64,000 bases of DNA from Methylophilaceae bacterium LSUCC0665. GTDB lineage: Bacteria; Pseudomonadota; Gammaproteobacteria; Burkholderiales; Methylophilaceae. The translations under genes and the position numbers were made by a program. This document shows, piece after piece, positions 34,587 through 42,370 of this stretch (the stretch's first letter is position 1; each line of letters begins with the position of its first letter). The stretch is taken from NCBI GenBank assembly GCA_024919215.1, contig CP103437.1:186001-250000 (forward strand). The letters run 5' to 3'. The notes under the pieces were generated by a model. It was not told the origin of the DNA, made no database searches, and saw nothing but the letters and a program-made list of their open reading frames with translations.

Positions 34587-35606
34587 ATGACAGTGAGAGT
34601 CGCAATTACAGGTTTTGGAAGAATTGGTCGTTTAGTACTGCGAGCAATTTATGAGGAAAAGAGATCAGATGTAAAGGTGGTGGCGATTAATGGAAGTAGT
34701 CGTGGCACCATGGAATCAAATTTACATTTATTAAAGTATGACTCAGCTCACGGTCGATTTGATGGCGATATTTCTATGGGTGAGAATGAATTTTCTATTA
34801 ATGGCGATACTATTAAATATTATGCCACTCGAGATCCTGAAGAACTCCCATGGGGCGATTTGGATGTAGATGTAGTTTTAGAATGTACAGGCGCATTTAG
34901 AAGTAAAAAATTAAATATGGTTCATCTTCATCAGGGTGCAAAAAAAGTTTTGATTTCAGCTCCCGGTGAATCCGATGTTGATACCACAATTGTGTATGGT
35001 GTGAATCACAATACTCTTAAGTCATCTCATTCAGTTGTTTCCAATGCATCATGTACCACAAATGGATTAGCTCCAATCGTTCATGTTTTAAATGAAAACT
35101 ACACAATTAAATCTGGATTAATGAATACGATTCATTCGTTCACGAATGATCAGGCCTTATTAGATAGTATTCACAAAGATATTCGCAGGGCAAGAACAGC
35201 AAGCTCATCCATGGTGCCAACAAAAACAGGTGCAGCATCTGCTGTAGGCTTGGTGATTCCTGAATTAAAAGGAAAGCTAGATGGGGTGGCAATTCGCGTT
35301 CCAACCACAAACGTCTCTTTGGTTGACCTCACATTAAATATTGAAGAAAAAGTAACGGCTCAAGAAGTGAACGCAGCGATTAAAAAAGCGGCTGATAATG
35401 AGTTAAAAGATATCCTTGTCTATTCTGACATTCCTCTCGTCTCTGTTGACTTCAATCACACTCCAGCATCATCATACTTTGATTCTTTGTTAACAAAAGT
35501 GTCCTCATCAGGTGATTTAGTAAAAGTCTTTGGTTGGTACGATAATGAATACGGCTTTAGTTGTCGTATGTTGGATACGGCAGTGGCAATGATGAATGCA
35601 AGCTAA
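34587..35606 (+). CDS. gap: Glyceraldehyde-3-phosphate dehydrogenase (atypical cofactor loop)
   Basis: This 339-residue enzyme oxidises and phosphorylates glyceraldehyde-3-phosphate. [12 protein letters not shown], the [12 protein letters not shown] segment, catalytic Cys in [11 protein letters not shown], the [18 protein letters not shown] region and [11 protein letters not shown] are present. Two features are unusual. The usual NAD-selecting Asp of the IND motif is replaced ([10 protein letters not shown]), and the second Cys of CTTNC is Gly. The first may favour NADP(H). The residues around PTKTGAA rule out erythrose-4-phosphate dehydrogenase as a better match. It ends in a TAATG junction with pgk. 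Confidence 0.92.
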   Translation: MTVRVAITGFGRIGRLVLRAIYEEKRSDVKVVAINGSSRGTMESNLHLLKYDSAHGRFDGDISMGENEFSINGDTIKYYATRDPEELPWGDLDVDVVLECTGAFRSKKLNMVHLHQGAKKVLISAPGESDVDTTIVYGVNHNTLKSSHSVVSNASCTTNGLAPIVHVLNENYTIKSGLMNTIHSFTNDQALLDSIHKDIRRARTASSSMVPTKTGAASAVGLVIPELKGKLDGVAIRVPTTNVSLVDLTLNIEEKVTAQEVNAAIKKAADNELKDILVYSDIPLVSVDFNHTPASSYFDSLLTKVSSSGDLVKVFGWYDNEYGFSCRMLDTAVAMMNAS

Positions 35607-36772
35607 TGTCTATTCAAAGCATTAATCACTTAAATCTGCGAAATAAAAAGGTTCTTATTCGTGCAGACTTAAATGTTCCAATAGATGGATCCATAATTTC
35701 CTCCACGAGTAGAATTGATGCATCCATTCCTACCATTCAGTATGCCATCGACAATGCACAAATCGTGATCCTGACATCTCATTTGGGAAGACCAACAGAG
35801 GGGAGTTTTGATAACACTCTATCACTTAAGCCTATAGTCGATTACCTTCAAGACAAATTAAATATCAAAATAATGCTTCATCGAGATTTTGAAAAAGGTC
35901 AATCCTTTGAGCCTGGAATCCTTCATGTTCTAGAAAATGTGAGATTTAATCTCGGTGAAAAAGAGTGCTCTAACGAGTTATCGAAAAAATATGCTTCCAT
36001 AGCAGACATCTTTGTCATGGATGCTTTTGGTACCGCCCACCGCAAGGAAGCGAGTACTTATGGTATTGGAGAATATATTAATGAAAAATGTGCTGGACTA
36101 CTATTTTATGATGAAGTAAAAGCTTTAACTAAAACGTTTGATCAACCAAAAAAACCAATGCTGGCTATCGTGGGTGGAAGTAAAGTTTCAACAAAGCTAT
36201 CTGTTTTAAAAAACCTTATTAATCGTGTTGATGGTTTAATCTTAGGCGGAGGTATTCTGAATACTTTTATAGCGGCTCAAGGATTTAATATTGGGAGATC
36301 ATTGTATGAAGTCAATTTCATTGATGAAGCAAAATATATACTTAATGAGATTGAAGAAAAGCAAATTTTTTTCCCCGTGATTGAAGATGTTGTTTGCGCA
36401 AAGGAATTTAATATCAACGCGCATGCCAAATTAAAAAAAATTCATGACATTGAAGCCGATGACATGATATTTGATTTAGGACCAAATACATTAAAGAATA
36501 TTACGAATCATTTGGGACAAGTTTCTACAATTATGTGGAATGGGCCTTTAGGTGTATTTGAGTTTAAACAGTTTAGCTCAGGAACTGAAACTCTATCTCA
36601 TGCAATTGCTGATTGTGAGGCATTCTCATTAGCTGGCGGAGGAGATACGATTGCTGCAATAGAAAAATTCAAGGTTTGTAAAAAAATATCATACATTTCA
36701 ACTGCTGGTGGAGCTTTTCTTGAATTTGCTGAAGGAAAGAAATTACCTGCTATCGAAATGCTTGAACAGTAA
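35606..36772 (+). CDS. pgk: Phosphoglycerate kinase
   Basis: This 388-residue two-domain kinase makes ATP from 1,3-bisphosphoglycerate. Conserved blocks are KKVLIRADLNVPID, ILTSHLGRPTEG, ENVRFNLGEKE, MDAFGTAHRKEAST, AIVGGSKVSTKL and the nucleotide-binding LAGGGDTIAAIEKF. The ATG at 35606 overlaps the gap stop (TAATG). A longer frame back to 35561 would add 15 residues of gap sequence in another frame and is rejected. It is followed by purC after 11 nt. Confidence 0.97.
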   Translation: MSIQSINHLNLRNKKVLIRADLNVPIDGSIISSTSRIDASIPTIQYAIDNAQIVILTSHLGRPTEGSFDNTLSLKPIVDYLQDKLNIKIMLHRDFEKGQSFEPGILHVLENVRFNLGEKECSNELSKKYASIADIFVMDAFGTAHRKEASTYGIGEYINEKCAGLLFYDEVKALTKTFDQPKKPMLAIVGGSKVSTKLSVLKNLINRVDGLILGGGILNTFIAAQGFNIGRSLYEVNFIDEAKYILNEIEEKQIFFPVIEDVVCAKEFNINAHAKLKKIHDIEADDMIFDLGPNTLKNITNHLGQVSTIMWNGPLGVFEFKQFSSGTETLSHAIADCEAFSLAGGGDTIAAIEKFKVCKKISYISTAGGAFLEFAEGKKLPAIEMLEQ

Positions 36773-36783
36773 ATCAAATTAAT

Positions 36784-37656
36784 ATGACTACAACTATTCA
36801 AAGTCTTCAATTATTTCATCAAGGTAAAGTAAGAGATACATATGTTGTGGATGATGAGCATTTTTTAATGGTAACCAGTGATCGAATTTCAGCCTTTGAT
36901 GTGATAATGAATGAAGCTGTTGAATCAAAAGGAAAGATCTTATCTCGGGTTTCAAATTTCTGGTTTCATAAAATAGAATCAATCATCAAGAATCATTTAA
37001 CGGATATTCCACCTGAATCTGTAGTCAAAGATCATGAAATATCTCTTATAAAGGATAGATCTGTTGTTGTTAAGAGATTGCAGCCTATTCCAGTCGAGGC
37101 CATTGTTAGAGGGTATCTGATTGGAAGTGGCTGGAAAGACTATCAATCAAGCGGAAGTGTTTCAGGAATTACATTACCAAAAAATTTAGAACAAGCTGAA
37201 AAACTTGCTCAACCAATTTTTACCCCGTCAACAAAAGCGGCAGTTGGAGATCATGATGAGAATATTTCATTTGATCAAATGGTTAATTTGATTGGGAAAG
37301 ATAGAGCACAAAATATAAAAGACAAAAGTATTGAAATATATAACTTTGCTAGAGATTATGCTCTTGATCGGGGCATTATTATTGCTGATACAAAGTTTGA
37401 ATTTGGCTTAGATAATCAAGGTAACTTAATTTTAATGGATGAAATTCTTACTCCTGATTCTTCACGATTCTGGGATGCTAATTTATACAAAGTAGGTACG
37501 TCTCCTCAAAGCTTTGATAAACAATTTTTAAGAGATTGGCTTGAATCAATCGATTGGAATAAACAACCGCCACCGCCACCTCTTCCAAGTGATATTATCG
37601 AAATGACAAAACAAAAATATCAACATGTTGAACATCTTTTGTTAAATAAAAAATGA
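36784..37656 (+). CDS. purC: SAICAR synthetase
   Basis: This 290-residue ligase joins aspartate to CAIR in purine synthesis. It shows HQGKVRDTYVVDDEHFLMVTSDRISAFD at the N terminus, the VEAIVRGYLIGSGWKDYQ motif, and DTKFEFGLD and DEILTPDSSRFWD in the catalytic half. The length fits the longer proteobacterial and yeast-like PurC. In related Betaproteobacteria, pyk and fba commonly lie between pgk and purC; here purC follows pgk directly. It overlaps the next gene by 4 nt. Confidence 0.97.
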   Translation: MTTTIQSLQLFHQGKVRDTYVVDDEHFLMVTSDRISAFDVIMNEAVESKGKILSRVSNFWFHKIESIIKNHLTDIPPESVVKDHEISLIKDRSVVVKRLQPIPVEAIVRGYLIGSGWKDYQSSGSVSGITLPKNLEQAEKLAQPIFTPSTKAAVGDHDENISFDQMVNLIGKDRAQNIKDKSIEIYNFARDYALDRGIIIADTKFEFGLDNQGNLILMDEILTPDSSRFWDANLYKVGTSPQSFDKQFLRDWLESIDWNKQPPPPPLPSDIIEMTKQKYQHVEHLLLNKK

Positions 37657-38111
37657 TCAACTTTTTAAAAAGAAAGTCATTAATAACATTACTAATAGCT
37701 TCATTAATTATATTATGTGCCTCTAATTATATAATTTTAAATTTTGGATTCGAAGGTGTAACACAAAAGATAGCTTTAGAAAATAATCGTTTTTTCCCTA
37801 AAGGGTATTTCATTGGTTTCATTTGGACAATATTGGTGTTTTTTCAGACACTCGTTTTTAAAATTTTAAAGTCTCGAACAAGCTCATTGCTTGTTTTAAT
37901 TCTTATTCTGAATTGTTTTTTATATCCAGTTTACACTTTGGGTTTTTCTGTCCTAAGCATGATCATTCTTGGCAATTTAACAACATTAATTTTTAGTTCT
38001 TTTACTGCAGGTTTAATTTATGTTGAATCTAAAATTTTATCGATCCTAATTGCATTTACATCATTATGGGTCTTATTTGTAACTTACTTATTGATAAACG
38101 TCCACCTATAA
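37653..38111 (+). CDS. TspO/MBR-like five-helix membrane protein (divergent)
   Basis: This 152-residue protein has five hydrophobic segments. It carries relics of TspO signatures: FFPKGYFIGFIWTIL, like the PPGWVFGPVWTILY motif; NCFLYPVYTLGF, where the family has the N-x-x-W-S-x-L-F-F motif; and a final helix SLWVLFVTYLLIN, like the WVSFATYLN end. Several aromatic ligand-pocket residues of true TspO are absent. TspO proteins bind porphyrins and related ligands; whether this one does is unknown. It overlaps the end of purC by 4 nt and ends at a strong terminator. Confidence 0.55.
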   Translation: MINFLKRKSLITLLIASLIILCASNYIILNFGFEGVTQKIALENNRFFPKGYFIGFIWTILVFFQTLVFKILKSRTSSLLVLILILNCFLYPVYTLGFSVLSMIILGNLTTLIFSSFTAGLIYVESKILSILIAFTSLWVLFVTYLLINVHL

Positions 38112-38140
38112 AAAAAGCCCATTTAAAAATGGGCTTTTTA
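38110..38140. terminator. Bidirectional Rho-independent terminator
   Basis: The hairpin A-run-GCCCATTT-AAA-AATGGGC-T-run lies between the TspO-like gene and the convergent pyrophosphatase gene. Flanking A and T runs give it a T-run on either strand, so it can end both transcripts. Confidence 0.88.
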
Positions 38141-38155
38141 ATAATTAAATGAAAT

Positions 38156-40183
38156 TTATAATAACGGCACAATCAAAAGTGCAACGATGTTAATAATCTT
38201 AATAAGTGGGTTGATTGCTGGACCAGCAGTATCCTTATATGGATCTCCAACAGTATCTCCTGTTACAGAAGCTTTGTGAGCCTCAGAACCTTTACCACCA
38301 TGATTTCCATCTTCAATATATTTTTTTGCATTATCCCAAGCGCCGCCGCCAGTACACATTGATATCGCTACAAAAAGACCTGTAACAATTGTACCCATTA
38401 GTAAACCTCCTAAACCTTGAGCCCCTAATGGAGATAAACCAACAATGATTGGAACAGCTACAGGCAATAATGAAGGTACTACCATCTCTTTAATTGCAGA
38501 TGTGGTTAGTAAGTCAACAGCTTTGGCATAATCAGGCTGGCCTTTGCCAGTCATAATACCCTTGATTGTTTTAAACTGTCTTCTTACTTCTTCAACTACA
38601 GAACCAGCTGCTCTTCCCACAGCTTCCATTGCCATAGCAGCAAAAAGGTAAGGGATTAGACCACCAATGATTAAACCAATAATAACGTTTGGCTCACTGA
38701 GATCAAACGTAGCAATTATTCCATACACATCAAGTTTGTGAGTGTAATCTGCAAACAGAACTAATGATGCTAAACCTGCAGAACCAATAGCATAACCTTT
38801 AGTTACAGCTTTTGTAGTATTGCCAACTGCATCAAGCGGATCAGTCACATCTCTCACTTTTTGTGGTAAACCAGACATCTCAGCAATACCACCAGCATTG
38901 TCAGTAATTGGGCCATAAGCATCTAGTGCCACAATAATACCTGCCATACTTAACATTGAAGTAGCAGCTATAGCAACACCGTAAAGGTTTGCAAATGAGT
39001 ATGAAAGAAAGATTGCCAAGCATACAGAAATGACTGGGAGTGCAGTTGCTTTCATTGAGATACCAATACCAGCAATAATATTTGTTGCATGACCAGTCTC
39101 TGAAGCTTTCGCTACATGCTGAACAGGCTTATATTCTGTACCAGTGTAATACTCAGTAATAAATACTAAAGCAGCAGTTAACGCTAAACCAACTGCAGCA
39201 GAACCAAATAAACCAATCGCAGGATAGGTAATTCCATCAACAACAATCCCAGATGGGAACAAATACTCAGATACATAGTAAAAGGCAATCAATGATAAAA
39301 GACCCGCAATAGCTAAACCTCTGTAAAGAGCAGGCATTACGTTAGTCATTTTATTATTAGCTTTTACAAAGAAGCAACCAATAATAGATGCAATAATAGA
39401 AACCGCACCTAACATTAGTGGGTACAACACACCATTAACAGTATCTCCAGTAATCATTAGGCCACCCAGTACCATAGTTGCAATGATGGTTACTGCATAT
39501 GTTTCAAATAAATCCGCAGCCATACCCGCACAATCACCAACATTGTCACCAACATTATCTGCTATGACAGCAGGGTTTCTAGGATCATCTTCTGGAATAC
39601 CGGCTTCAACTTTACCCACTAAGTCAGCACCAACGTCAGCACCTTTAGTAAAAATACCGCCACCTAATCTTGCAAAAATAGAGATTAGAGATGAGCCAAA
39701 AGCTAGACCAATTAAAGGATTTAGATTCTCAGCTTCTGTACCTCCGAGGTATAAATAAAATCCTGCAACACCTAGTAGACCTAGTCCCACCACAAGCATA
39801 CCTGTAATCGCGCCACCTTTGAAAGCTACATCAAAAGCAGGAACAATTCCTTTGGTTGCTGCTTGAGCCGTTCTAACATTAGCGCGAACAGAGACATTCA
39901 TGCCAATAAAACCACAAGCACCTGACAATAAAGCACCAACGACAAAACCAATCGCTGTATCAAGATCAATAAATTGAGCAATTAATATAGTTAAAACAAT
40001 TCCAACAATAGCGATTGTTTTATATTGACGTGACAAATATGCAGAAGCGCCTTTTTGAATAGCGTTTGCAATTTCCTGCATTTTTTTATTTCCTGCCGGT
40101 AGGCTAAGAATAGACTTTGAAACTAAGGCACCATAAATTACAGCAATTATTGCAGCTGCTAGAGCCATTTGGATTTCCGACAT
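38156..40183 (-). CDS. hppA: Membrane-bound proton-pumping pyrophosphatase (K+-independent type)
   Basis: This 675-residue integral membrane pump couples pyrophosphate hydrolysis to ion transport. About 16 membrane helices can be traced. Substrate-site motifs are [19 protein letters not shown] and the late [14 protein letters not shown] and [14 protein letters not shown]. The segment [17 protein letters not shown] has Lys where K+-dependent enzymes have Ala, which indicates the K+-independent, H+-pumping class. The start is set at ATG 40183, with GGGAGG four bases upstream; an ATG nine codons earlier lacks such a site. It may recover energy from PPi made in biosynthesis. Confidence 0.96.
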   Translation of the reverse strand: MSEIQMALAAAIIAVIYGALVSKSILSLPAGNKKMQEIANAIQKGASAYLSRQYKTIAIVGIVLTILIAQFIDLDTAIGFVVGALLSGACGFIGMNVSVRANVRTAQAATKGIVPAFDVAFKGGAITGMLVVGLGLLGVAGFYLYLGGTEAENLNPLIGLAFGSSLISIFARLGGGIFTKGADVGADLVGKVEAGIPEDDPRNPAVIADNVGDNVGDCAGMAADLFETYAVTIIATMVLGGLMITGDTVNGVLYPLMLGAVSIIASIIGCFFVKANNKMTNVMPALYRGLAIAGLLSLIAFYYVSEYLFPSGIVVDGITYPAIGLFGSAAVGLALTAALVFITEYYTGTEYKPVQHVAKASETGHATNIIAGIGISMKATALPVISVCLAIFLSYSFANLYGVAIAATSMLSMAGIIVALDAYGPITDNAGGIAEMSGLPQKVRDVTDPLDAVGNTTKAVTKGYAIGSAGLASLVLFADYTHKLDVYGIIATFDLSEPNVIIGLIIGGLIPYLFAAMAMEAVGRAAGSVVEEVRRQFKTIKGIMTGKGQPDYAKAVDLLTTSAIKEMVVPSLLPVAVPIIVGLSPLGAQGLGGLLMGTIVTGLFVAISMCTGGGAWDNAKKYIEDGNHGGKGSEAHKASVTGDTVGDPYKDTAGPAINPLIKIINIVALLIVPLL

Positions 40184-40219
40184 ACTTCCTCCCTGAGTTA
40201 CATATTTCAAAAAAAAGCA

Positions 40220-40248
40220 ATTATCTCATATTTCAGATGATTTGGACA
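40220..40248 (-). promoter_or_regulatory. Weak sigma-70 promoter candidate for hppA
   Basis: On the minus strand, TGTCCA (40243-40248) and GATAAT (40220-40225) are 17 bp apart, about 37 bp upstream of the chosen hppA start. The -10 is good and the -35 is poor. Confidence 0.3.
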
Positions 40249-40255
40249 TTATTCC

Positions 40256-41053
40256 TTACATGTTAAAAAGACTCATTAATCCTATTGTTATTAGAAGATA
40301 TGCAAATAATTTTTTTATAATAATTTGATCTAAAGAAATTAAAAGTTTCGTTGAGATAAAGATTGTGAAGATGCTTGGCAAGGTCAAAAAGAAGAAGGAT
40401 TTAATATAAATGTTTCCATAGTCAAAAAAAGAATTTAACAAGAGAGTGTTCTCTGTAATAAGATTTTGAGAAATAAAACCTAGAATTGTGCCTACGCCAA
40501 TTACAACACCGAGCGCAGAGCTACTTGATATAGCCAGCTTTATATTAATTTTTTTTGATTCAAAGTAGGGTACAAATAAGGTCCCACCACCAATTCCAAC
40601 AATAGATGATATAAGTCCAAAAATAAAACTGATGATTTTTAAAGGAAAGGAATACAAAAAATTTAAAAGATTTGAATGATTCAGTAATTTAACAGCAGAA
40701 AAAAAACAATAGATTACAAAAAAATATTTTAGAAAATAAAAACTTGCAAAGTGAATAATATAGCTACCAATTAGAGATCCAAAAAACAAATACCCAATCG
40801 CATTAGACAGGTTAGAAACATTAAAATTATTATTCTTTATATGAAAAAAAGTAGCTATAGATCCTGTAAAAATAATTGATAGCATAGAAGATCCAATTCC
40901 ATAAGCATAAGCATCAGCACCTGATAAATTATAAAAATGAATCATCAAAAAAGTCACAACAGGAACAATAATTAATCCACCACCAATACCAAATAACCCT
41001 GCCAAGAAACCAACTAAGATTCCAGTTGAGCAAAGAATAAGGACTTCAATCAT
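40256..41053 (-). CDS. TauE/SafE family membrane permease
   Basis: This 265-residue protein has about eight hydrophobic helices in two related halves. Each half has the family's Gly-rich entry motif: FLAGLFGIGGGLIIVPVVTF near the N terminus and SSIVGIGGGTLFVPYF near residue 155. The family (formerly DUF81) includes exporters of sulfite and organosulfonates, but most members have no assigned substrate, and none can be given here. It overlaps the DciA-like gene upstream by 8 nt, so the two are probably co-transcribed. Confidence 0.85.
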   Translation of the reverse strand: MIEVLILCSTGILVGFLAGLFGIGGGLIIVPVVTFLMIHFYNLSGADAYAYGIGSSMLSIIFTGSIATFFHIKNNNFNVSNLSNAIGYLFFGSLIGSYIIHFASFYFLKYFFVIYCFFSAVKLLNHSNLLNFLYSFPLKIISFIFGLISSIVGIGGGTLFVPYFESKKINIKLAISSSSALGVVIGVGTILGFISQNLITENTLLLNSFFDYGNIYIKSFFFLTLPSIFTIFISTKLLISLDQIIIKKLFAYLLITIGLMSLFNM

Positions 41054-41450
41054 TTTTTTTTGAGAAATACTCTTTTAAGGGAGAGTCATCGAGGTTTCTA
41101 TATAAATTGGCCCAGATTTTTTCTGCTTTTTTGGATAATTTATTTTTCGCAGGTGTCTTTTCTTCAGTTTTAATAATAGATGGATCAACTTTTGAATAGA
41201 TATCAGTAAATGCAATTTTATTCTGTATCAGATTTAATTTATCAAGTATTTCTTTTTTTGATATTTTAAATTTACTAGCAAAAGAATTTTTGCTGAATGT
41301 TATAAATAGAAAATTATCTCGAATGCTAAGTTTTGATTGCTTGTCTCCGATCATTTTTATAAGACTCAATCGAATCTCTCTTAAAATTTCATTATTGCTT
41401 GATATTTCTTTAAATTGATCAGTTTTGAGTAATTTTTTAAGTGATTCCAT
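41046..41450 (-). CDS. DUF721 protein, DciA-like (putative replicative-helicase loader)
   Basis: This 134-residue protein has a DUF721-like core: an N-terminal helical segment, then LSIRDNFLFITFSKNSFASKFKISKKEILDKLN, resembling the KH-like fold of DciA. A Lys/Ser/Asn-rich tail follows that is probably disordered. In Betaproteobacteria a DUF721 gene is typically found beside an M23 peptidase gene and secA, as here. DciA proteins assist loading of DnaB in bacteria without DnaC. The family assignment rests on moderate sequence features plus this conserved neighbourhood. Confidence 0.65.
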   Translation of the reverse strand: MESLKKLLKTDQFKEISSNNEILREIRLSLIKMIGDKQSKLSIRDNFLFITFSKNSFASKFKISKKEILDKLNLIQNKIAFTDIYSKVDPSIIKTEEKTPAKNKLSKKAEKIWANLYRNLDDSPLKEYFSKKND

Positions 41451-41470
41451 ATATAATATGATACTAAATT

Positions 41471-42367
41471 ATGAAAATTTTATTTATAAGTAAAAACAAC
41501 ACTAAAAAACCGTTAACTCTAAGCATACAGTTATTTGTTTTTTTAATACTGGTTTTAATATCTGCGATTTCCATTACTGTATATAGTATCAGCAATAAAT
41601 TGGCTGAACATTACTCTGATGCAAAAATCGAAACTCTTAAGTTGGATCTAGATTTTTCAAGTTACCAGAAAAGTCTTCAGTTATATATTCAACAAATAGG
41701 AGAAATTAATGCTCGTTTAGCTGAGCTAGATAATCAAACTGAGAGATTGCAGAGCATTTTGAAAAAACAAATAGTTGGTAAACAAAAATTACCCACATTA
41801 CCAAAAAAAGAAAAAGAATTTGAAAATCAAGGCGGACCATTTATAAATTCTAATTTGACAGATCAGGATGTTCAAATTGCGTTACAAGCGTTGATGCACC
41901 GTATGCAAATAAGAGAAGATATTTTTAATGAAACAGAATCAATTTTATTAAAGCAAAGCGTTATTAAAGACACTTTGCCAGATCTATATCCTGTCAACGT
42001 TGGATATCGATCATCAAGCTATGGCTGGAGAATTGACCCAATATTAGGAATACGATCATTTCACGAAGGACTGGATTTCTCCGCAGCGGAAGGAGATGAA
42101 ATCAAAGCTACTGCCTCAGGAATAGTTACAGCTGCTGGTAAAGCGCCGGATTATGGTAATTACATTAAAATTAAACATGGAGGTGGAATTGAAACTCGAT
42201 ATGCTCATGCATCTAAACTCTTAGTAAAAAAAGGCGATTTGATCAATAAAGATCAAGTTATTGCATTAGTTGGAAACACAGGAAGATCGACCGGACCTCA
42301 TCTGCACTATGAAATAAGGCTTAACGGCAGATCTCTCGATCCAAGAAAATATCTTAAGAAAAAATAA
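41471..42367 (+). CDS. M23-family peptidoglycan endopeptidase, membrane-anchored
   Basis: This 298-residue protein has an N-terminal membrane helix at about 16-38, a coiled-coil region (about 55-100, with LQLYIQQIGEINARLAELDNQTERL split by heptads) and a C-terminal LytM/M23 domain. The zinc-site motifs are complete: SFHEGLDFSA (His-x-x-x-Asp) and GPHLHYEI (His-x-His). It probably cleaves peptide cross-links in the periplasm. The gene pair M23 peptidase-secA is conserved in Betaproteobacteria; secA starts 3 nt after it. Confidence 0.9.
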   Translation: MKILFISKNNTKKPLTLSIQLFVFLILVLISAISITVYSISNKLAEHYSDAKIETLKLDLDFSSYQKSLQLYIQQIGEINARLAELDNQTERLQSILKKQIVGKQKLPTLPKKEKEFENQGGPFINSNLTDQDVQIALQALMHRMQIREDIFNETESILLKQSVIKDTLPDLYPVNVGYRSSSYGWRIDPILGIRSFHEGLDFSAAEGDEIKATASGIVTAAGKAPDYGNYIKIKHGGGIETRYAHASKLLVKKGDLINKDQVIALVGNTGRSTGPHLHYEIRLNGRSLDPRKYLKKK

Positions 42368-42370
42368 ATC

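Noticed and set aside
35561-35605. An N-terminal extension of phosphoglycerate kinase
   Set aside because: It is gap sequence read in another frame; ATG 35606 fits the family N terminus.
39483-39758. Plus-strand open frame inside hppA
   Set aside because: It is a low-complexity shadow (Ser/Pro/Ala-rich) of a highly conserved gene on the other strand.
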